Below, piece by piece: positions 1-7,814 of a stretch of DNA of 39,506 bases; position 1 is the stretch's first letter, and each line of letters begins with the position of its first letter. Below the pieces are notes generated by a model. The model ran no database searches. It was not told the origin of the DNA and saw nothing but the letters and a program-made list of their open reading frames with translations. Source of the stretch: Methanogenium sp. MK-MG (GTDB taxonomy: Archaea > Halobacteriota > Methanomicrobia > Methanomicrobiales > Methanomicrobiaceae); NCBI RefSeq assembly GCF_009914725.1, contig NZ_JAAAWJ010000017.1, positions 1 through 39,506 on the forward strand, written 5' to 3'. The translations under genes were made by a program, and so were the position numbers.

Positions 1-1
1 C

Positions 2-1258
2 CTTTCCACATCAGCTGACTTCAACGTGGTATCATGGGACTGGGCATTTGGTGACGGCGGAACATCCGCTGTGCAGAATCCTGCCTATCTCTACACCGCA
101 GCAGGTACCTACACGGTCAGCCTGACAGCAGGTGACGACCAGGTACCGGCAAAGACCAACACCACGACCAGGGCAGCATACATTGAAGTTGTCAATGCAC
201 CGACCGCTGACTACAACTGGACCGGCATGCCCGCTGTCGCAGATGGATACAGCCCGGTAACGGTCACCTTCACTGACACATCCGTTGCAGACGGCAGTGC
301 AGTCCTCAGCAGCTGGGCCTGGGACTTCGGCGCAGCCGGAACTTCAGCTGTCCAGGCACCTGGCGCAATCGACTTCGTCACCCCTGGCTGGTATGACATC
401 TCCCTGAATGTCACCGATAACGCAGGTGGATATGATGTCGAGACAAAGCAGCGTATTGTCCATGTCTTCAATGCATCACCGGCCGCATCGTTCACCACCG
501 ATGTAACAACCGGAGACGCACCCCTTGCAGTCACCTTCACCGATACCTCCACAGGTGTGGTTGATACCTATGCATGGGTCTTCGGCGACGGCGGCATCTC
601 AGCACTGGCAAACCCGGTATATACCTACACCACACCAGGTATCTGGAATGCCTCCCTGACAGTCACCAATGACGGTGGCACCGACACCTTCGGCCCGGTC
701 GCAATCAATGTGACCCAGCCCCCGGTGCCAATCCCTGACTTCACGGCAAATACCGTCTCCGGACGTTCCCCCCTGACTGTCCAGTTCAATGAGACAATCA
801 ACGGTCTCTGGACTTCAGTGCTCTGGGAATTCGAGGAATCTGGTCAGATCTTCACATCAACCGATGCAAACCCTGAGTTCACCTTCCACCGCATTGGTGG
901 ACACACAGTCAGCCTGACTGCATACAACGCCGTTGGCAGTATGACAGAGACCAAGCTCGATTATATCAGAGTTTCATTACCGGTATCCGATGGTGACTCT
1001 GGTGATTTAAGCGACGGAACGACCCCGACCGCGGAGCCAACTGCGGTTCCGACCACCGGACCCGATGTGACACCTGACGTGACCGCGGAGCCAACCGGCG
1101 AACCAACGCAGGTTGTAACACCGACCCCGACTGCAGCACCGGTGACCCCGGTGCCAACAGCCACGACAGACACACCCGTTCCCACAACCACTCCCGGCTT
1201 TGGGATCATTGTGGCAGTCCTCGGATGTGCAGCAGCACTGGTGGTCATCCGCCGGTAA
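2..1258 (+). CDS. PKD-repeat surface glycoprotein with PGF-CTERM anchor (5' partial)
   Basis: The reading frame is open from base 2, so the true start lies outside the window; the GTG at 26 falls inside a PKD repeat and is not a start. At least four PKD-type beta-sandwich repeats are visible, marked by the WDFGDGG-like cores WDWAFGDGG, WAWDFG, YAWVFGDGG and LWEFEESG. They are followed by a Thr/Pro-rich low-complexity spacer and then TPGFGIIVAVLG with a hydrophobic stretch and terminal RR. That ending is the PGF-CTERM tripartite signal processed by archaeosortase A, so the protein is expected to be lipid-anchored on the outer face of the cell envelope, probably glycosylated on the Thr-rich stalk. 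PKD repeats mediate protein or carbohydrate contacts; no catalytic domain is visible in the part present. It stands alone and ends at a hairpin terminator. Confidence 0.9.
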   Translation, partial: LSTSADFNVVSWDWAFGDGGTSAVQNPAYLYTAAGTYTVSLTAGDDQVPAKTNTTTRAAYIEVVNAPTADYNWTGMPAVADGYSPVTVTFTDTSVADGSAVLSSWAWDFGAAGTSAVQAPGAIDFVTPGWYDISLNVTDNAGGYDVETKQRIVHVFNASPAASFTTDVTTGDAPLAVTFTDTSTGVVDTYAWVFGDGGISALANPVYTYTTPGIWNASLTVTNDGGTDTFGPVAINVTQPPVPIPDFTANTVSGRSPLTVQFNETINGLWTSVLWEFEESGQIFTSTDANPEFTFHRIGGHTVSLTAYNAVGSMTETKLDYIRVSLPVSDGDSGDLSDGTTPTAEPTAVPTTGPDVTPDVTAEPTGEPTQVVTPTPTAAPVTPVPTATTDTPVPTTTPGFGIIVAVLGCAAALVVIRR

Positions 1259-1307
1259 TGCACAGTTCATCCCCGTTATCATGGGGAGAACCCGTAATGA
1301 ACAAGAA

Positions 1308-1345
1308 GGAGTGATCCCCAGGATCACTCCCTGCAACCTTTTTTT
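1308..1345 (+). terminator. Hairpin plus oligo-T terminator after the PKD gene
   Basis: Perfect 10-bp inverted repeat GGAGTGATCC / GGATCACTCC (1308-1317 and 1321-1330) with a 3-nt loop, followed 8 nt later by TTTTTTT. It lies 50 nt after the PKD stop codon. The hairpin is not required for archaeal termination, but the T tract is typical. Confidence 0.7.
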
Positions 1346-1432
1346 GTCTCTGTTGTCCCGGTCATTTCTGCATCTGTTTCATCCACCTGCATACCCGGAA
1401 GGTATTTATGGCGTGCCCGTATACTTTCGCAT

Positions 1433-1804
1433 ATGACAGAGGATTTCATCCGGATGCGCTACCCGACCACCTGCTACAACTGTGGTAAAATGGCTGATCA
1501 GGAGATCACTGCCTCTTCCTCACGGTCAGAGGTTGTCTGTTCAAACTGCGGGGCAACACGGATATTTGTGCCGAGGTTTGAAGAACCGGCAGCACCCAGC
1601 GCATTCGCTCCCATTGAGTGTTACGATGTCTGGGACCTGCTGGCTGATGCCACCTGCAAAAACTGTCATGTCACGGGCCCGCACCGCCTTATAATCGGAT
1701 GCAGAAACTTTTCAACTCACTGTGAGAACTGCGACTATACCCATTTCTTCCGGTTTGATGTGGAGTATATCCCGGATCGTGACGGACCGAAAGATACCCG
1801 ATAA
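1433..1804 (+). CDS. Small double zinc-ribbon protein, unknown function
   Basis: 123 aa, ATG start. Two CxxC pairs in the N-terminal half (CYNCGK, CSNCGA) and two more in the C-terminal half (CKNCH, CENCD) make two zinc-ribbon-like units separated by a linker containing ECYDVWDLLADA. There is no signal peptide or membrane segment, so it is probably cytoplasmic. The family was not recognised beyond small methanogen zinc-ribbon proteins. It converges on the PEGA gene with only 2 nt between the stop codons; the oligo-T that would terminate this transcript is the reverse complement of the lysine-rich tail of the PEGA protein. Confidence 0.75.
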   Translation: MTEDFIRMRYPTTCYNCGKMADQEITASSSRSEVVCSNCGATRIFVPRFEEPAAPSAFAPIECYDVWDLLADATCKNCHVTGPHRLIIGCRNFSTHCENCDYTHFFRFDVEYIPDRDGPKDTR

Positions 1805-1806
1805 TT

Positions 1807-2895
1807 TTATTTTTTATTTCTGCGGCACCTGCAGGTGACAAACAGGGTAGCTGCAAGCACTGACAAAACCGCAGGGATGAGAGAGACTGGTGCAAACTCA
1901 GGGACAGGCAGGGGCTGCATTGTTATATCGAGTGTTCGCGTCTCTCCGGATGAGAGCACAACCGACCCCTGGTAGTTCTGCTGTCCCGCATATGTCAGCT
2001 TCACCTGGTGCACATCCGGGGTCAGGTTGGTTACGGTAACGGGTGTTACACCCCTGTTCACCGAATCTATACATACCATCGCTCCTGCAGGCGATGATAT
2101 GATGGAAAGCGTACCTGGCATATCTACCGGTTCTTCTGCAGATATGAGAGAGACTGTTACCGGTGTCACACTACTGTCTGTGATGGTGACTGGTCTGGTG
2201 ATGTCTCTGTAGCCGTTCTTTTTAATCTCAATAGTATGCGGACCTGCAGAGATGCCGCCCGCAGTCATCGGTGTTCTGCCGTAGTGCCATCCGTCCATGT
2301 AGATGTCCGCACCTGACGGATCTGAATGCACAGACAGGGTTCCGAATGCACGTTCCTTCTTCAGGGAGGCATCCATTTCACAGGTATCATCTGCTGAAAC
2401 GACTGCGCTTTCCGACCATGTCTCATACCCCGGACAGACAAGCCGTATCGTATGTGTGCCGGGTGCAACTCCGGTTATTGTCTGTGGGGTAATTCCGTGC
2501 TCAGTCCCGTCAACAAATAGTTCCGCTCCCGATGGGGATGACGACACCGAGAGGCTTCCTGTTTTTTGTGTTAATGGTGTCAGGGTCAAAAAGAGGGACA
2601 CATGCTGCAGTTCACCGGCTGTCTTTGGGAGAGCTGTTGTAGCGTTCCGGTAGCCATCCATCTGGGCCGTGACCCGGCGATACGGCCTGCTCTTTGCAGA
2701 GACTACCTGCACTGTCAGTTCTCCTTTTGAAATATCTCCCATATATTCATCGTCAAAGAAGATGGCGGCCCCGTTTACGTCCAAATATATATCGTAGTAG
2801 GATATTTTCTCTATATCTTCCCCCATTACCGGGGTGGTGCAGCAGAGGAATATCAGGATTGTCAGAAGCAGCAGGCAGGTACTGATAGATTGCAT
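1807..2895 (-). CDS. PEGA-repeat surface protein with C-terminal membrane anchor
   Basis: 362 aa from the ATG at 2895; a TTG at 2904 is in frame but less likely. An N-terminal hydrophobic signal segment is followed by an ISYYDIYLDVNG module and three PEGA repeats (around residues 115-180, 185-252 and 262-328), each with the SxPSGAxxxxDG...G.TP pattern, where SPAGAMVCIDS is the third. The C-terminus is VPEF followed by a hydrophobic helix and a basic tail (CRCRRNKK), resembling the PEF-CTERM sorting signal. This is an extracytoplasmic protein presumably anchored at the cell surface. It is a clear paralog of the larger PEGA protein at 4427-5818 on the same strand, and the pair is split by the tnpB element. 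No Shine-Dalgarno sequence is evident. Confidence 0.85.
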   Translation of the reverse strand: MQSISTCLLLLTILIFLCCTTPVMGEDIEKISYYDIYLDVNGAAIFFDDEYMGDISKGELTVQVVSAKSRPYRRVTAQMDGYRNATTALPKTAGELQHVSLFLTLTPLTQKTGSLSVSSSPSGAELFVDGTEHGITPQTITGVAPGTHTIRLVCPGYETWSESAVVSADDTCEMDASLKKERAFGTLSVHSDPSGADIYMDGWHYGRTPMTAGGISAGPHTIEIKKNGYRDITRPVTITDSSVTPVTVSLISAEEPVDMPGTLSIISSPAGAMVCIDSVNRGVTPVTVTNLTPDVHQVKLTYAGQQNYQGSVVLSSGETRTLDITMQPLPVPEFAPVSLIPAVLSVLAATLFVTCRCRRNKK

Positions 2896-3005
2896 CGTGA
2901 TCAACGGAGATTATACCGTGGCCTCTATTTATCTTTGTTCCTGGATGATTGTGGTGTTTTGTAGATCACACTGGCACAAAATATATATTGTTAAATAATA
3001 ATTGA

Positions 3006-4154
3006 ATGTGCATGTTGAAAGCCTACAAATACCGAATGTACATGTTGAAAGCCTACAAATACCGAATGTATCCCAACAAAGAACAGGAGAAATTGTTCTT
3101 TCAGCATTTCGGTGCATGTAGGTTCATCTACAATTGGGGTTTGGAAAACAAAATCCGAACCTATGAATCTGGGGATAAATCAATATCAAGATTTACTTTG
3201 AACAAAATGTTGCCTGATTTAAAATCAGAACACGTCTGGTTAAAAGACATTAATTCACAGTCTTTACAGGGCGCTACATTAAATCTCGAAAATGCATTTA
3301 CTCGTTTTTTCCGTGAAAAGAAAGGATTTCCGAAATTCAAATCCCGGAAAAACCCATTACAATCATTCTCAGTCCCACAAGGATATGATGTCAATTTTGA
3401 AACCCATAAAATCCGTTTACCAAAAATCGGATGGGTTAAAACAAAATTACACCGAAGATATGAAGGCATTAGTAAAACTGCAACGGTGTCGGTTACTCCA
3501 ACTGGTCAGTTTTACATTAGTATTCTGGTGGATGATGGGCAGGAACAACCTGTGGCACAACATTTTGATGAAAACACGACCGTAGGTGTTGATGTTGGTA
3601 TCAAGGATTTTGCAATTCTGTCCAATGGAGAAAAGATTGGTAATCCGAGATATTTGAAAGAATCCCTTTTGCGAATGAAAGTATTACAGAGACGATTGAG
3701 CAGAAAACAAAAAGGTTCCAATAATAAAAATAAAGCAAAACGAGCAGTGGCGAAACTCCATGAAAAAATCCACAATCAACGGAATGATTTCCAGCATAAA
3801 CTCTCTTTTAGATTAGTATGCGAGAACCAAGCAATTGCGCTGGAAACACTGAATGTTGTAGGGATGTTAAAGAATCATAAATTAGCACAGCATATTGCTG
3901 ATGCATCATGGAGTTCTTTTGTTACCCAATTGGAATATAAAGCACAGCGACACGGTAAAACCATTCTGCGTATCGGTCAGTTTGAACCTTCTTCCAAAAT
4001 ATGCAGCAAGTGTGGTTACTATAATCGAAAATTGTCACTGGCTGACAGAGATTGGGTTTGTCCTGACTGTGGTACACATCATGATCGGGATATTAATGCC
4101 GCGATAAATATCTGGAAATTCGCTCTTGATAAACAAAATTTAATTGGAATTTGA
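3006..4154 (+). CDS. tnpB: TnpB, RNA-guided nuclease of a solitary IS1341/IS605-type element
   Basis: 382 aa. All three RuvC catalytic residues are present: D in GVDVGIKDF (about residue 196), E in ALETLN (about 280) and D in HDRDINAAINI (about 362). A CSKCG...CPDCG zinc ribbon lies just before the last one. The N-terminal helix-turn-helix-like OrfB region and the KGFPKFKSRK motif are intact. TnpB proteins are omega-RNA-guided DNA endonucleases that help the element persist. No tnpA (Y1 transposase) lies nearby, so this is a stand-alone copy needing a transposase in trans. The gene is clearly AT-richer than its flanks, a sign of transfer. The first ten codons are duplicated by a 30-bp tandem repeat, so translation could begin at any of several ATGs (3006, 3012, 3036, 3042, 3066). 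Confidence 0.93.
   Translation: MCMLKAYKYRMYMLKAYKYRMYPNKEQEKLFFQHFGACRFIYNWGLENKIRTYESGDKSISRFTLNKMLPDLKSEHVWLKDINSQSLQGATLNLENAFTRFFREKKGFPKFKSRKNPLQSFSVPQGYDVNFETHKIRLPKIGWVKTKLHRRYEGISKTATVSVTPTGQFYISILVDDGQEQPVAQHFDENTTVGVDVGIKDFAILSNGEKIGNPRYLKESLLRMKVLQRRLSRKQKGSNNKNKAKRAVAKLHEKIHNQRNDFQHKLSFRLVCENQAIALETLNVVGMLKNHKLAQHIADASWSSFVTQLEYKAQRHGKTILRIGQFEPSSKICSKCGYYNRKLSLADRDWVCPDCGTHHDRDINAAINIWKFALDKQNLIGI
3011..3070 (+). repeat. Two perfect 30-bp tandem copies at the tnpB 5' end
   Basis: The 30-bp unit starting CATGTTGAAAGCC and ending CCGAATGTA occurs at 3011-3040 and again at 3041-3070. It is in frame and adds ten residues (MLKAYKYRMY twice). The bases just before the first copy (GAATGTG) resemble the end of the unit, hinting at slippage. 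Confidence 0.95.
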
Positions 4155-4262
4155 TAGAATATTCACACCTTCGGAACGAGGGGTTGGGCCTGTGGACTCA
4201 CGAACAATGGTTCGGGGAATGAAGCAGGAAGCCTCTGGGTCTTTAGCCCAGAGGTAGTTCAC
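4120..4262 (+). ncRNA. Presumptive omega-RNA / right end of the tnpB element
   Basis: The tail of tnpB and the 108 nt after it match the layout of IS200/IS605 right ends. A purine-rich GAAGCAGGAAG is followed by a perfect 8-bp hairpin CCTCTGGG/CCCAGAGG (4232-4239 and 4247-4254) and then TAGTTCAC ending at 4262. In characterised systems the omega-RNA overlaps the tnpB 3' end and finishes at the right end, and the next 16-20 nt of flanking DNA act as the guide. Here the guide would begin at 4263 (ATCTGTTTGCC...). The 5' boundary given is a guess. Confidence 0.6.
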
Positions 4263-4281
4263 ATCTGTTTGCCATCCCGGT

Positions 4282-4329
4282 ATGGTGCCGGACACCATTT
4301 CTGTCATGAAGTATAGTGGTGCATGACAG
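4282..4329. repeat. Two adjacent inverted repeats between the element end and the PEGA gene
   Basis: ATGGTG-5 nt-CACCAT (4282-4298), then CTGTCATG-13 nt-CATGACAG (4301-4329), both with perfect arms. They lie in the non-coding stretch 4263-4426, which otherwise holds nothing recognised. They could form RNA hairpins downstream of the PEGA gene on the minus strand, although no long T run follows. Confidence 0.6.
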
Positions 4330-4426
4330 GGTGCATTGATTTCAGCCCGGAAGAGGTGAGAGAATAATAACTGTTATATCGCCAAAAAATCGGGCAGTTC
4401 TTCCGGATCAAAAAATATTGAGAGTA

Positions 4427-5818
4427 TCATGGCTCTTTCCTTCCTGACATGCAGAAAAAAACAATGCTGCAGCAGACCAGGGAGAGTATGCCTGCAGGAA
4501 TACCCGCCGGGGACTGTTCGGGCGCGGGTGCAGGGTCGAGGGTGATGTCAAGCGAAGCGGTTTCCCCTGCGGCGAGGTCAACAGATGCGGTGTGATCATG
4601 GTATCCGGCAAGGGTCACTTTCACCTCATGCACACCGGGTGATATGCCGGGTATGGTAAGGGGGGTGACACCGGCCAGGATATTGTCTACATAGACATTT
4701 CCCCCTGAAGGAGCAGATGTCACTTTCAGGGATGCGGTGGTGATGTCAGGAGTCACTGGTGAAAGCGAGAATGATACCGGTGTGGCAGCACCCGCATTGA
4801 CAACGGCTGATGTCACCGCGTCACTATAACCGGTCAGTGTGGCCTGTACGGAATACCTTCCGGGTGCAAGACCGCTGATGACGAAAGGTGTTCCGGGTGT
4901 GGTCTCTCCATGGTAGATGCCATTTACAGAAACCGAAGCATAGGCAGGGTTTGATGTCACCCGAATCGACCCGGTGGAAGGGGTGGATATCTTCTTCATG
5001 CTCTTTGATACCGTTGTCACCTGGTCGGCATAGATTCTCACACGCATGACGGAATCCTCGTATCCGGCCTTCGTCAGTTCAAGGTCATGCAGGCCTGCCT
5101 GTAATCCACTGATGGTTTTTGGGGTCGTGCCGTAATAGACGCTATCCAGATAGATGGCAGCACCGGAGGGGTTTGAACTCACTGAGAGTGTTCCCAGTTC
5201 CTGCTTCTGCACGAGCACTGCCGTGACCGTGTTTGTCTGGCCTGCAGTGACCCCTGCTGTCTGTGACCATGGTTCATACCCGGTATGCGTCAGCTGAACA
5301 AGGTGGTTTCCGGGAGTGAGTCCGGTGACTGTCTGCGGGGTGGTGCCGTAGTAGACGTTGTCCACATATACTGCCGCACCCGATGGTGAAGAAGAGACCG
5401 AAAGCGATCCTGTCACCGGCTGAACCGGGTTTAAGGTCAGGTAGACTGAGGTGTGCTCCCCTTCCGGCGGGACTGGTGGCAGGGTTCGTTGTGCGGTATG
5501 ATATTCGGTCTTTGCGGCAGACACCACAGCATACGGCGCTGCAGTGGTATGCACCGGGACGATCAGAAGTCCTCCGGCAGTCACTCCCTGGTATTCCCCG
5601 TCAAACGAGATGGCAGCCCCGTTGACATTGGTATAGATGTCGTAATATGAAATCCCCTCTCCCGGCAGATGGGTAGGTACAGGTATCGGGAGGATGGTTG
5701 CCCCCGGTTCAACCGGAAGCGCCACAGCGTCATCTGCAAGAACCGGGCAGATCATCCATCCGGTGATACAGACGATACAGAGGAGAAATAGTATGGAGCG
5801 GTATGTCATGGCAATCAT
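4427..5818 (-). CDS. PEGA-repeat surface protein, larger paralog
   Basis: 463 aa from ATG 5818; ATG 5809 is equally possible. A hydrophobic N-terminal segment ending near VLADD is a signal peptide. An ISYYDIYTNVNGAAISFDG module follows, then four PEGA repeats beginning around GSLSVSSSPSGAAVYVDN, GTLSVSSNPSGAAIYLDS, GSIRVTSNPAYASVSVNG and ASLKVTSAPSGGNVYVDN. A C-terminal hydrophobic helix and short basic tail (SGRKEP) after PAPEQSP make a membrane anchor. It is probably an envelope-exposed protein of unknown partner, and its domain order is the same as the protein at 1807-2895. The repeats are similar enough at DNA level to invite recombination. Confidence 0.87.
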   Translation of the reverse strand: MIAMTYRSILFLLCIVCITGWMICPVLADDAVALPVEPGATILPIPVPTHLPGEGISYYDIYTNVNGAAISFDGEYQGVTAGGLLIVPVHTTAAPYAVVSAAKTEYHTAQRTLPPVPPEGEHTSVYLTLNPVQPVTGSLSVSSSPSGAAVYVDNVYYGTTPQTVTGLTPGNHLVQLTHTGYEPWSQTAGVTAGQTNTVTAVLVQKQELGTLSVSSNPSGAAIYLDSVYYGTTPKTISGLQAGLHDLELTKAGYEDSVMRVRIYADQVTTVSKSMKKISTPSTGSIRVTSNPAYASVSVNGIYHGETTPGTPFVISGLAPGRYSVQATLTGYSDAVTSAVVNAGAATPVSFSLSPVTPDITTASLKVTSAPSGGNVYVDNILAGVTPLTIPGISPGVHEVKVTLAGYHDHTASVDLAAGETASLDITLDPAPAPEQSPAGIPAGILSLVCCSIVFFCMSGRKEP

Positions 5819-5888
5819 TCGCTAATGCCGTGCCGCACTATAAAAATATATGTTCATCACGGGGCACCCGCAGATATGCATGTGTCCC

Positions 5889-5938
5889 GGATGGATGAAG
5901 GAATAAAAACAGAAAAAAGGAAATAAAAAAATGTTTTT
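5889..5938 (-). terminator. Oligo-T terminator of the por operon
   Basis: Read on the minus strand directly after the porD stop codon there are three T-rich tracts (T7, T6 and T5), matching archaeal T-rich termination without a hairpin. The rest of 5819-5938 shows no gene. Confidence 0.6.
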
Positions 5939-6184
5939 TCAGTCTTCTTCCCGTAGCATTTTGATGGCCTTTTTCGGGCACTCTTCGGCGCATATGCCGC
6001 AGCCTTTGCAGTAGTCCAGATCAATTTCGAGATCGACACTGATTGCTGCATCCGGACAGTAGAGGCGGCAGAGACCGCATTTATTGCATTTTTCCTGATC
6101 CATTACGGGCCGGAAGGTCCGCCATGTACCAGTCTTTCCCGCTGCCCCTTCCCCCGGACGGGAGATTGCCAGTTTTGCACTCAT
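5939..6184 (-). CDS. porD: Pyruvate:ferredoxin oxidoreductase delta subunit (2x[4Fe-4S] ferredoxin)
   Basis: 81 aa. Two CxxCxxCxxxCP clusters (CNKCGLCRLYCP and CKGCGICAEECP) bind two [4Fe-4S] centres that pass electrons from the TPP-bound intermediate to ferredoxin. The N-terminal GKTGTWRTFRPVMD is characteristic of archaeal PorD. Its ATG overlaps the porC stop in ATGA, so it is translated last in the porBACD message. The complex makes pyruvate from acetyl-CoA and CO2 in autotrophic methanogens. Confidence 0.93.
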   Translation of the reverse strand: MSAKLAISRPGEGAAGKTGTWRTFRPVMDQEKCNKCGLCRLYCPDAAISVDLEIDLDYCKGCGICAEECPKKAIKMLREED

Positions 6185-6708
6185 ATCTTCAGCTCCTCAT
6201 AGGCACGCAGTGCCGCTTCAACATTTCGTTCGTCCCTGAATGTCTCTGCAATGACCTGCTTTGCAGATGCCTGTGATATCACGCCAAGTTTTGAAATGGC
6301 ACCGATAAGAGGCGTGTTGAGAATGGGGTTTCCGGCAAGCACCAGATCAAGAGCAAGGGAGATGCCGGTCAGATCAACCGGGTAGGTCCGGTGCCCTTCC
6401 ACTTCCGTCCCCTTCTGGCTGTTTATCAGCACTTCGCCATCCGGTTTGATCCCATGCAGGACATCAACCAGCTGCATGATGGATTCATCAAGGACGATGA
6501 CAAGGTCGGGATTTCTGATCTGTGAATAGATGCGGATGGGTTCGTCATCAATGCGGATGAACGATACCACCGGCGCACCCCGGCGCTCGGCACCGTAGAG
6601 CGGTGTTGCGGTGGCATACTTGCCGTCCAGGAATGCTGCGTATGCAATAAGTTTTGCCGCGGTTACTCCGCCCTGTCCACCGCGCGAGTGCAGGCGTATT
6701 TCAAACAT
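6181..6708 (-). CDS. porC: Pyruvate:ferredoxin oxidoreductase gamma subunit
   Basis: 175 aa, the usual length for the gamma subunit. The family signature RLHSRGGQGGVTAAKL is at the N-terminus and the GAERRGAPVVSF motif follows near residues 39-50; both belong to the POR_gamma domain that contributes to CoA binding and the subunit interface. A 1-nt TGATG junction links it to porA and an ATGA junction to porD. The residues match pyruvate rather than 2-oxoglutarate enzymes, judged by memory of the families rather than by search. Confidence 0.92.
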   Translation of the reverse strand: MFEIRLHSRGGQGGVTAAKLIAYAAFLDGKYATATPLYGAERRGAPVVSFIRIDDEPIRIYSQIRNPDLVIVLDESIMQLVDVLHGIKPDGEVLINSQKGTEVEGHRTYPVDLTGISLALDLVLAGNPILNTPLIGAISKLGVISQASAKQVIAETFRDERNVEAALRAYEELKI

Positions 6709-7814
6709 CAGTCATCCACCCCGAACCAGTGTTCTGTGCCCGGACGTCGTATCCTGACAAACTCTGCAATATCATCATAGGTCACTTCCTGTCCGCCGAG
6801 GCCTGCAATCACACTGAACGGCCGGCAGCCGGATTTGGCCTGCAGTTCACCTGCAAGTATACCGCCGTACCCGAATGAGTATTCACGGTCAATGACGACT
6901 ACATCTTTTCCGTCAAGGTCGGGTACAATGAACGGGCGGAACCAGCGCATGCGAACCGCGCCTGCAGCAACCCCTTCGTCCCGGAGAATGTCGACTGCAA
7001 CTTCCATCTCTTTGCCCAGTGTGCCCATCGCGATGATGACCACTTCCGCATCCTCGCAGCGGTACTCCTCGTAGAGGTGGTATTCGCGCCCGAAGCGGCG
7101 TGCAAACTCTGCTTCCGTCTCCTCAATGACAGGAATGGATGCCCGCATGCCGCGTTCGATATCGTAGCGGAACTTAAAATGCACATTTCCGGGTGTCAGC
7201 GTGCCGTATCCACCAGGGTTTTTAATATCAATTGCATGTGGGGTTGCGGTCGGAGGTATGAAGTCATCCGGTTCAACGGTCTCAAATGTCTGGGTGATAT
7301 GCGTCAACAGGAACCCGTCAAGGTTGATCATCACCGGAAGGAGGACATCCGTATGCTCTGCAATCCGGAATGCCATCATGGTGGCATCATAGGCCTCCTG
7401 TACGGTCGAGACATAGACCTGCAGCCAGCCGGTATCACGCATCGACATAGAGTCAGAGTGCTCTGCACCGATGTTCCACCCCGGGCCGAGTGCACGGTTT
7501 GCATTTGCCATCACAATCGGGAGTCTGGCCCCTGCTGACATATGCAGCATCTCACACATGTAGACAAGTCCGTGTGAACTGGTAGCGGTAAATGTCCGTA
7601 CTCCGGTAGCAGCAGCTCCGATACAGGCCGCCATGGATGAATGCTCAGACTCAACCGGGATGTAGCGCGCGGCAAGTGTTCCGTCCGTCACAAAGTTTGC
7701 AATCTCTTCGACGATCTCTGTCTGCGGGGTAATGGGGTAGGCTGCAACAACCACAGGTTTTGCATCCCTGGCCGCCATTGCCACCGCTTTGTTGCCTGTT
7801 CCGAATGTCAGCAT
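6708..7814 (-). CDS. porA: Pyruvate:ferredoxin oxidoreductase alpha subunit
   Basis: 368 aa. The N-terminal YPITPQTEIVEE motif and the VESEHSSMAACIGAAATG segment form the pyrimidine-binding TPP domain. The TSSHGLVYMCEMLHMSAGAR region is the conserved alpha-subunit core, and a C-terminal transketolase-like domain follows. It overlaps porB by 7 nt and porC by 1 nt, so subunit stoichiometry is likely set by translational coupling. The transcription order B-A-C-D differs from the C-D-A-B order common in other methanogens (recalled, not searched). Confidence 0.93.
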   Translation of the reverse strand: MLTFGTGNKAVAMAARDAKPVVVAAYPITPQTEIVEEIANFVTDGTLAARYIPVESEHSSMAACIGAAATGVRTFTATSSHGLVYMCEMLHMSAGARLPIVMANANRALGPGWNIGAEHSDSMSMRDTGWLQVYVSTVQEAYDATMMAFRIAEHTDVLLPVMINLDGFLLTHITQTFETVEPDDFIPPTATPHAIDIKNPGGYGTLTPGNVHFKFRYDIERGMRASIPVIEETEAEFARRFGREYHLYEEYRCEDAEVVIIAMGTLGKEMEVAVDILRDEGVAAGAVRMRWFRPFIVPDLDGKDVVVIDREYSFGYGGILAGELQAKSGCRPFSVIAGLGGQEVTYDDIAEFVRIRRPGTEHWFGVDD

